Of a stretch of 64,000 nucleotides of DNA, positions 55,901-64,000 are shown piece by piece. The notes below the pieces were generated by a model. That model worked only from the letters and a program-made list of their open reading frames with translations, did not search any database and was not told the DNA's origin. A program made the translations under genes and the position numbers. Each line of letters begins with the position of its first letter. The stretch's first letter is position 1. Origin of the DNA: Cristatella mucedo (taxonomy: Eukaryota; Bryozoa; Phylactolaemata; Cristatellidae); contig WPIO01000248.1 in the NCBI GenBank assembly GCA_009760855.2, positions 107,001 to 171,000 on the forward strand, written 5' to 3'.

Positions 55901-58160
55901 CTGACTTGTTTATTATTGTTATTACTTGACATTGTTGTCATTAGTAGTAGTATTATGGAACTCATTACGGTTATTTACAAGCCTTTAATCGATGTTAGTA
56001 AAGTCCAGTAATGACAATTTTTTCCACCGCACTGGGGCGGCGAAGCTAAAGAAAGGTCAAGCAAAGGAAGCACAATGGCCACACTTGGGTGGAGGCAATG
56101 TAGGATGAGAAGCTTTCACCGCCAGCATCGCCTACTCAGCTGCTGCATATCTCACTCGAACTCGAGATGCTGATATACGTGGTTTTGCCGGAATCTTTTG
56201 CACGGCACAATCACAAGAGGCACCCCATCCAGAGTTATCACATAGTGTGACGCTCGAGACCTGCATGCAATGGCAACGGTTAAGTCACAGTCGCAGGTTG
56301 CCCCGACCGTATCGGCACGATGAGGATTTCATGCTTTACAATAGCAGCAGCACCCCTTCCCCTGAAAACTTCGGCAGCACAGAGATTGGACTCGGTGTGA
56401 GCAGCTACAATGCAAAAAGCACATATAACTCATGCAAACCACAAGAATGAACAGAGCGAAGAGTTGCAAGGGTAGCCAACCGGTTAGGCCATGCCTGAGA
56501 CTATAGTTCACCAGCAATATTAACTAAGTAGATATGTTCCTCGGTTCTACCTAATCTCCCCCAAGTTGCAAGATACGTTTTATTTTTATTTTAACTCGGC
56601 CCTGTCTGCATTAAGCTGCATTTGAATGTCCCTTTTTTGCATGACCGGAAAACCCAACAATCTCTGAAGCTCGCTAGGCTATTTCAAGACCAAGGCTACA
56701 TTCATTAAGTGATCCTACACATTTGAGAAAAGGCAGCACAAAAGCTTGATCATAACCGTGCACCTACTGATTTAAATGAGAAAACACGGCACACTCCAAT
56801 GAGTTGCCTTCAAAGTAGGAGACGTCAAACACCAAATTTCATGCTATCCCTCATTGCGATATGCTGGCTAATTTTTTATTGTACTGCCACGCCAGAGTCT
56901 TAAATGTAACAAGTTTGTGACTGCACTAAATGCTGCTAGGTGCAATGCAAAACCATTTTTTTACACTGGTCAGTCAGACGGTTACATCTGATCCCGTCTC
57001 CAAAACATCTGAGAACGTCTCCAAGCTTCAATGTCATCGGCTGGAGTTTTTGTGATCACCCCAAACAGGCATCACTGTCTATGCACTTTATATACGCGGC
57101 AAAGAAGTTTGGCAATGCTTTTAGTGAAGCCACACAGGCAAACGTGAGAGAGGCAGGCAACCTAAGGGAAGTGCAAAAGTGCCGAGCAACTACATAGCAG
57201 ATAGCAAAGTGGAGTCAGGTGCTGAAGCCATTGACAACATCCGATCACCGATCTTGTTATGGTCAAACAGTGTTGCTGATAGCCAAGAACACTGGAAACA
57301 AACTTCCAACTTACATCCCCATCTGAATTTACTTTGTATCATCTAAATCACAACTTAAGTTATTCAACTTTTGTTTTGCCACCGAGAATATGTCTTTTGT
57401 CGTTGAGATAAGCTTTGTGTTCTTAACAATTGTGGATGATTCGGTGCATCTTACAACCAGGGGTCCAATAAAGTGGCTATCCTAAGTAACTTTATTTGCG
57501 CTTAAGAAATGTCAAACCACAATATATTGTTAGTCACTAACTCTTGTTAAGCGCTTCAATTGAAGAGTTACATTTACAATTATGATAATTTTGTCATTGT
57601 CCAAGAAAATAGTCTGACATACGAAAATTCTTCTTATATAATGAAAAACATTACCTCACCGGGAAACAGCAGCCTCGCCATGCCCTTTTTTGCGTTATAT
57701 CCTTTCGGGGATCCGTCTAAGAGAGATGAAGCAGGAAACTTTTGCTGTGACCCTCATCTGGAGCAAAAACATCGGCTCGTGCATCAGCTTAGTACAGCGC
57801 CGAGAAAACAAGTAGAACGTGAACGATTTTGCACAATACCTGCAACAGCCCAAGTAAGCGAGTCACAATAGCCTAAAGCTAGCAAATTTAAAGACTTTCA
57901 ACCCGACCGAACAAGCTACTTCGGCCAGCCTCAATGTCAAAACTGCCTCGGGCGAACTCATGGCATTAGAGGTAGATGGAGGCGATCAAGGATGGCTTTA
58001 CGAATCCTTCTGAGCAGTCTACTATTGCGAGTTTAACATATGCAGAATCATGGGAAAGATTGTGTGAATCCGAACAGAGAGTCAATGCCAAAGTAACTAG
58101 TTCATGCATATTACAACGTCACGTTTACTTTGCTGCAATTATCTTTAATTAGAACTGTCG
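55901..58160. other. No gene recognised
   Basis: About 2.2 kb of unassigned sequence. A 103-codon plus frame at 57,560-57,871 has no recognisable motif. Confidence 0.3.
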
Positions 58161-58164
58161 GCCA

Positions 58165-58300
58165 GCACCAACGATCGTTTGCAACTAGTCCAAAAACCAC
58201 TCAAGTCATTGATCTGCAATAGACTGGATACGTTCAACATCACACTACTTTTGTCTAAGCTTTACTGGCTGACTATATTTCATGTGCACCATCAGAATTA
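58165..58300 (+). pseudogene. Very old LINE reverse transcriptase fragment
   Basis: The plus frame reads RLQLVQKPLKSLICNR then ITLLLSKLYWLTIFH, which aligns without gaps to the LINE's LQLVQNSAARLVCR...HITPLLADLHWLPV. The frame survives although most codons changed. It is unrelated in age to the neighbouring copies. Confidence 0.55.
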
Positions 58301-58364
58301 ACCGACCTCCACTAAACTCTATAAATATCTCGAAGTACCTACCCATCAGCATCTTGTCTTCTTA

Positions 58365-58712
58365 AGGGAAATGCAATTGAATGGTGGGTACAATCATGCT
58401 TGATACAAACAAATGAATAACATGCTTAGGGGTGACATGCACAGGGTCAGCATTGCAAATGAGGTTAGTGGCACCATGCCCAGTGTCAGCATGCATAAGC
58501 ACATCAAGGACAAATCACAGGGACCCACTAAATGCTGTCCTAATAGGCGTGTTTTAAAATTCTTTTTAAATTTGGTCAAGTCAGGGGATGTTCTGACGCA
58601 GGTCGGGAGGGAGTTCCAGGCTTTGGGAGCATACGAGATAAATGCACGGTCTCCAAAGGATTTGAGATTTGTACGGGGTATTTGTGGGCTGTTGGATGTT
58701 AAATTATACTGA
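58365..58712 (-). mobile_element. LINE fragment lacking its terminal tail
   Basis: Begins at cttaagggaaatgcaattga and runs to ggatttgagatttgtacggg. It carries most of the 3' untranslated region and the frame PKAWNSLPTCVRTSPDLTKF, but not the hairpin or ATT tail that every other tail copy has. A later deletion of the end is likely. Confidence 0.85.
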
Positions 58713-58997
58713 GGTTTCGGCTTTGACTTGGCCACTGCAAGAATGAGAAATGATGAAAAACCGGTCGAAAAGCTGTAGCACAATGTTTGCAGTATCTTTC
58801 AGATCAGTATCCTGGTGACTATTAGAACTAGCTAAAATTGTATGAAAACTGGTTCCTTATAGTGGCAATATTTCAGTGCAGAGACGTCATCCGGGATTCG
58901 CAGGAAGCCATCTAAATTCATTTTACCCTAATAAGAATATAAATAATAATGCACTTGATAAAGCGCCCTCAGAGAACTTAATCTCTCTCTAGGCGCT

Positions 58998-59923
58998 TTA
59001 CATTTGCTGCAAAGGGAAATGCAATTGAATAGTGAGTAAAATCATGCTTGATAGACAAACGAAATGAATAACATGCTTAGTAGTGACATGCACAGGGTCA
59101 GCATTGCAAAAGTGGTTAGTGGCAGCATGTGCAGTGTCAGCACGCATAAGCACATCAAGGACGAATAACAGGGACCTACTAAATGCTGTCCTAACTAGGT
59201 GTGTTTTAAAATTCTTTTTTAATGTGGTCAGGTCATAGGATGTTCTGACGCAGGTCGGGAGGGAGTTCCAGGTATTGGGAGCATACGAACTAAATGCACG
59301 GTAACCAAGGGATTTGAGGTTTGTACGAGGTGTTTGTAGACTGTTGGATTCAGAAAAGCTGGTGGTATGATGCTTGGCATGATGGAGGAGTATATCTGAG
59401 AGATATGCTGGAGCCAAAGAATGAAGTGACCTAAAAGTGAGCTGCAAAACCTTGAAGTCAATCGCATGCTTGACTGGTAGCCAGCGCAGGTCGGCGAGAA
59501 GTGGAGTATTGTGGCAACTGCGAAGCTCACGACAGCCAAGCCTAGCTGCGGAGTTTTGCACCAGTTGCAGTTGCCTGATCGCACATGCTCGTAGGCCAGC
59601 GAGCAGTGAGTTGCAGAAGTCGAGACGGGATTTCACGAATGCATGGACCAACTTGGACGTAGTATCCTAATCTAAACAAACCCGAATTTAACAATGTTAT
59701 GAAGCTGAAAATAGGTAGATTTGACTGCAGAGCTGATACGGTCGTCTAACGAGATGTCACTTTGGAATATGACAGCTAGATTTTGAACTGATTCAACTGG
59801 AGATATTCTGGCAGAGCCAATTTTGAGCGTCAGTCTTTGCAATTTGTTAATCACACTGGTTTTGCCCATAACTAGTACGTTAGTTTTATCGTCATTTAGT
59901 TTTAGAAAACTTGCTGCCATCAT
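58998..59923 (-). pseudogene. LINE reverse transcriptase C-terminal region
   Basis: Two open segments: 59,672-59,923 (FLKLNDDKTNVLVMGK, NLAVIFQSDISLDDR) and 58,998-59,651 (SRLDFCNSLLAGL, LQLVQNSAARLGCREL, SLHSLAPAYLSDIL, NTWNSLPTCVRT). A short frameshift separates them. The last third of the second frame reads through the 3' untranslated region and is not protein. Confidence 0.85.
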
Positions 59924-60009
59924 GCGCTGATGTCATCAATACATGCAGCAAGGGAGTTGAGAGAATTTGAACCCCTCGAAGGCTGTGAGGGATCAAAGCT
60001 AAGGTACAA

Positions 60010-60423
60010 CTAAGTGTCATCCGCATAGAAATGAAAGCCTAGATTGTGCATGGCAATCACATCAGCAAGAGGGATAGTACAAACCGTGAAAAGAACCAGA
60101 GCAAGCACGGAGCCCTGAGGTACGCCATATTTCAGACGTACCTCAGATGACCTTCGTCCATTTACGTCACTACTCTGGAGTCTCCCAGTGAGATAGGACC
60201 TGAACCACTGCAGAGCAGTGCCAGTGATGCCGAGGTGAGATGAGACGCACTGTTCCAGATGAACTTTGTGATCGATGGTATCAAAAGCTGCCCAAATAAT
60301 CGTGCAAAACAAGCAGAGACACTCTACCCATGTCTGCATTCCAAAGTAGGTCGTTGTATACCCTAAGCAATGCTGACTCTGTGGAGTGATTAGCTTTAAA
60401 GACAGACTGTAACTTACTAGCAA
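60010..60423 (-). pseudogene. LINE reverse transcriptase catalytic core
   Basis: Motif A region AAFDTIDH, then GITGTALQWFRSYLTGR, GVPQGSVLALVLF (motif B) and FHFYADDT with the YADD box at 60,016-60,027. The codon after YADDT is TAG where the pattern leads one to expect CAG (DDTQLY), a single C-to-T change. Upstream, HSTESALLRVYNDLL is readable in a neighbouring frame. The family role is copying LINE RNA at the nicked target. Confidence 0.9.
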
Positions 60424-60564
60424 GGTTTGAGGTTTAAATATGTTAGTTTAGCTGGTACGCCACGACTGGTTCCATTGTCTTTTATAGGAATGGTAGAAGA
60501 AAGACTGAGCGGTAGTTGATTACGTTCTCTCGGGCTAGTGTCAATTTCTTGAGAAGTGGCCTGA

Positions 60565-61431
60565 TTACAGCTTGCTTAAAGGTGCTGGGACATGACCTGA
60601 GTCTAATGATATATTAATGATGTTATTTATGCATGGCAGCAGAAAATCAGTGCATCGAACGAGCAGGACAGTGGGAACAGGGTCCACAGGACTTGTTGTC
60701 TTCTTTGATTGAGATACGAACTTCAGGACTAGATCACTAGTGACCTGCTTAAATGTAGACATTGAGGTGCTGCCAGGAATCGGGGAACAGCATTCTAGTG
60801 GAGATGTTGTCATCGCAGGGATGGATTCCCTGATCTTGTCTGTCTTCGGCACAAAGAATCGAGAGAAACGATCGGCTAGATCATCACAAGGATCATCAGG
60901 TAAGGAGCTATCCTGGGAGCGGTTGAGGAGATGGTTTATCGTCGACATCAGCATTTTTGGATTGTGCATCTGTGATTCAGCCATATTTCTATAGAAGCTA
61001 GACTTGGCCTTTCCTAGGATTGATTGGTAAAACCTACAGATGTCTTTATACGCCTGTCGATGGACAGTCAGTCTAGATCTTTTGTAGGGTTTTACAAGCT
61101 TTCGCTTAGTAGACCTGGCTAGTTGATGGTCTGCGGTAAACCATAGGCGGTCTGGGCGGAGGCACAGAGAGCGCTTTGCCATAGGTGCAAACTGGTCGAG
61201 CGTGTCAGCTAGTGTCGGGTTGTAGCTATCTACCAATGATGACCGATCGGAGGGAGGACTGAGCAGCCGAGGTGAAGCAGATATTCTCGCACTGACAGCA
61301 TCGATGTCAAGGGTCTTGAGGTTTCGCGATTCACAGGTTATTTTAAAGGAGGAGGTGCGCACACACTGTAGATTGAATGAGATCTGCATGTGGTCAGATA
61401 AGCAGGATTTGGGGATAATTGGTGATGACAA
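60565..61431 (-). pseudogene. LINE endonuclease end, linker and start of reverse transcriptase
   Basis: An open run of 288 codons. It starts with the SDH motif, then a basic linker (RLWFTADHQLARSTKRK, YKDICRFYQSILGKAKSSFY), then the pre-catalytic SPVDPVPTVLL and LPCINNIINISLDSGHVP typical of CR1/L2-type ORF2. It ends by frameshift after APLSKL, just before the region reading IRPLLKKLTLARENVINYRS in another frame. Confidence 0.85.
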
Positions 61432-61440
61432 AGAGCAGTT

Positions 61441-62020
61441 TTATTTGAAATTCTGGTCCAGTGTGTTACCCTTGATGTGGGTAGGGCCATGCACACGAGC
61501 CACATTAGACAATAAGTCAGTCAATGCACGAAAGTCGTTGCTGAAAGCGTCGGAAAAGTTATCAAAGTGAAGGTTGAGATCCCCCATAATGAGGAAGGAT
61601 CGATTTCCTGCACACAGAATCAAAATTAGATCGGAGAGATCGGAGATAAAAGAGGATTTGGTACCATTTGGGCGATAGACTACGGCCATTATCGGTAGCT
61701 TGTTTTCGGATGAGACCAAGACATTTGATTCAAACGACTGCATCGAGGGTACTGCAAATGGCTTGAAGTTGAATTGCGAGCGAACGATAATAGCAATTTT
61801 ACCCCCCAGTTTTGATCGATCTAGGAGTGTGAAAGAATGAGAAATGAGAAACCAGATGGGTAGGGTCTGTTATTGTCGGGTAGTTTATCGATTTTAGCCA
61901 AGTTTCAGTTAGGGCGAGCAGGTCGATACCATTTTCAAAAATAAGGTTGCTTATTACCAGAGGCTTATTTCACATTGGTCGAGGATTCCAAAGGCAAGCG
62001 TTACGTCTGGCCGATGGAGT
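61441..62020 (-). pseudogene. LINE apurinic-type endonuclease domain
   Basis: In CR1/L2-type elements this N-terminal domain of ORF2 nicks the target DNA for target-primed reverse transcription. Visible motifs in order: LWNPRPM (Asn motif), then a stop, then IDLLALTETWL (catalytic Glu), AVVYRPNGT, IMGDLNLHFDN (Asp/Asn motif) and THIKGNTLDQ. The SDH motif follows a second stop, in the same frame at the start of the next segment (CLSDHMQISF). All key residues are present, so only the two stops break it. Confidence 0.85.
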
Positions 62021-62030
62021 TACTTATTGG

Positions 62031-64000
62031 GGTCAAGGGCCTCTAGACCGCCTGCTTCGAAGTCTCCCAGCACCGGCACCGATCCGGCTTATTTTTCAGG
62101 CAGACGGCCAGAGGTCTGCCCGCCACGGCCAAGGTCTCTGGGTGTCTGCCAAACTTCCCCTTAGTGTTAGCACAATGAGACTATACAGCGCCTACTATTA
62201 GACTCATACAGTCTGCAAATGCCACACGAATGTTTCGGCCATATTTAAAGGTACAGCCACAAAATAGATTGTTTTTAAAAGCAGATTTTTTTTTATCGTC
62301 CTCGTAGTGTATCATATCTGTAGGTGAACGGAGTAATACCTCCCACCAAGCCACCGAAATCCGTACCACAACCAGCCATCGCTATTGCAGTCATGCAGTC
62401 GCAAAGGAGCGCTTTAGCAGCAAAGTCGACTTCTCAGTTTCCTTGGTTTAGCATTCAGGAGTCCTCCTAAAAAAATTGCTGCGGGTCAACGGCAAAACTG
62501 TATGGCCACTAGTTGGCATATATATATGCATATATATTTGTATTAGGATAGCTGAGCAGCTAGCATTACAAAGCACAATGCTGCAGAGAGCACCAGCTAC
62601 GCATTCTCGAGGTGGGCATGGAAAACCAACAGCAGCAATGCCGTGTGCTCCACCAGGTGGACACACTTGAACAGGGAAGAGGCCTTAATCGGAGAGCGAT
62701 GAGTGGTAATGCTACCAAACAGACTGAGCCCTGTGGCAATGCAGCCTACACCGAACAAGTGGGAGGCAAATTGCAGCAGCACAGGCTCAGCTAGAATGGT
62801 CACGGGCTCGTTGGATACTACTTCACAGGGGCCAGTGACGGGCACAGCTATCAAATCCGGCAATCTTCGATAGCGTGGTTGCACCCACACCCGTCGAGAA
62901 GATTGCTGCTAATCCAGTCGGAGCTAGTCCTTGACCCTGCCATCACTTATCGCTTGCCCTACTCGTCCTATGTGAAGCAGACAAACTAAAACTGATATAG
63001 AAAGTCGTCCATCGCACCCACATAAACGACGGCCTTTGCTGCAACCCACGCTGTCTATGTGCCTCGCTCAAAATCATACAGAGCGTGCTCAAGTTCTGAG
63101 CACTATTTAACAATCACTCTGCTGGGTCGCAAAAACAAGGCAACGTCTCTTGGCATATGGGCCGAACCAGCCGGTGATTAGATGGTGCTATTTTGCATAT
63201 CTCTCAGACAGCAAATCAGATTCGCAGCCTATATCTTACGCTTCAACACCTTTAAAACAAATTTGAGTACACTTGAAGACTAGGCAAGCACCAGGACACC
63301 GACTGGTTGAAGCAGCTCTCAGTGCAGTGATCCAAAGCCACACGAACCCATGACCGAGCCGAATTTGCCACCACGAGCGGTCGTCACTATGTTTCTCAAA
63401 AGATTGAGCTGACACTTTCATTCAGTGGGTTGAACCAGAAAATGCAGTTGCACCGTAACTGCTGCTGCTGCTACTGCTGCTGCCACCACTGATGTTGCTT
63501 TGGCCATTGCTACAGCCACTGCAACTGCATTGACTGTCACCACCGCCACTCTTCAGGCAAATTTCATTTAGCTAAGGGAGACTGCAAAGTCTCACACACC
63601 ATATACAACATATAAACTGAGCTAAGACGAGTGGCACTTATCCGCAGTCGATTTAAGTCAAGGCAGAACAAAACCAAAGCTACTTGAGGCTCGGCCTGTT
63701 CGGCCAAAATCTTCGCCAGTAAAACGAAAACTCTATAGTTAGCATCTGCTTACTTGAAAACTTACACCAGCAACGACATTCTCCCTGCTCTGTAGTCCAG
63801 CCTATTGTACTCCTGCCTATGGGACAAAGAGATAGACCAGGAGAGGGGCTACCGATATCAACCAGAAAAATTGAAAACATGCTGTATGTGTTGTGCCAAC
63901 GGCATCCACGAAGGAACCGACGTCTACAAAGCACGCGGCGCGAGGGAAATGACTCCGGAGGTCCAAAAAAAGAACAAGCTTAACACAGCCGGCAGTTCTC
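62031..64000. other. No gene recognised; possible LINE upstream sequence and a CTG-rich tract
   Basis: If the LINE were longer than it appears, ORF1 would lie here on the minus strand, but no zinc-finger, coiled-coil or esterase-like frame is visible. ctgctgctgctactgctgct with related triplets runs from 63,458 to about 63,550, and a short atatatatgcatatatat palindrome is at about 62,519. Confidence 0.35.

Larger units (their letters stand above)
58938..62030 (-). mobile_element. Longest LINE copy (CR1/L2-type), about 3.1 kb, inactivated
   Basis: Minus-strand order: endonuclease, linker, reverse transcriptase, C-terminal region, 3' untranslated region, hairpin, ATT tail (58,938). It lacks a recognisable ORF1 or 5' untranslated region; sequence upstream of about 62,030 cannot be assigned. 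Inactivating lesions include stops in the endonuclease, frameshifts around 60,560-60,430 and a stop straight after YADDT. It serves as the reference for all truncated copies here. Confidence 0.9.

Overview
The window reads as gene-poor, repeat-dense nuclear DNA from an animal, most likely an invertebrate; the species cannot be told from it. Signs of this are decayed non-LTR retrotransposons of the CR1/L2 type, two families of tRNA-derived SINEs, long (CT)n, (CA)n and (TAA)n microsatellites, a minisatellite, no compact operons, and no long open frame that matches a host protein. I found no rRNA gene, functional tRNA gene, CRISPR array or convincing complete host gene.

Layout. 1-4.9 kb: one old SINE, a GC/CpG-rich block (1.1-2.1 kb) and unassigned DNA. 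5-12 kb: a dispersed repeat (family X) and a 1.3-kb composite of two opposed LINE pieces, each present twice; also a perfect 21-bp hairpin at 8.89 kb and a possible minus-strand promoter/first exon near 12.3 kb. 12.9-24.3 kb: SINE and LINE tails, diverged dispersed repeats (families Y and Z) and a 20-bp minisatellite. 24.3-27.7 kb: a CpG-rich block holding an 81-bp tandem duplication whose units each carry a canonical heat-shock element and a CCAAT box. 28-33 kb: LINE tails, microsatellites and a LINE interrupted by two different SINEs. 33.7-52.7 kb: four long copies (A-D) and the start of a fifth (E) of an unclassified 4-5 kb repeat unit. Copy B sits inside a LINE and is bounded by a 5-bp direct repeat. 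54.7-62 kb: LINE copies, including the longest (58.9-62.0 kb, minus strand), which keeps recognisable endonuclease and reverse transcriptase motifs.

How the parts relate. The LINE ends in (ATT)n preceded by a 36-nt two-part hairpin. One SINE family ends in a closely matching 36-nt hairpin, which fits a SINE mobilised by the LINE's enzyme. A second SINE family (179 bp, ATTT-type tail) is flanked by target-site duplications of 17 bp (one mismatch) and 6 bp. The nesting gives a relative history: a LINE older than two SINEs at 31 kb, and a LINE older than unit B at 38-42 kb.

I did not find a clearly new biological system. The best leads are the SINE/LINE partnership, the 4-5 kb repeat unit that appears to have moved into a LINE, and the duplicated heat-shock/CCAAT promoter-like module. 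All alignments were made by eye, so boundaries are approximate except where a direct repeat fixes them.
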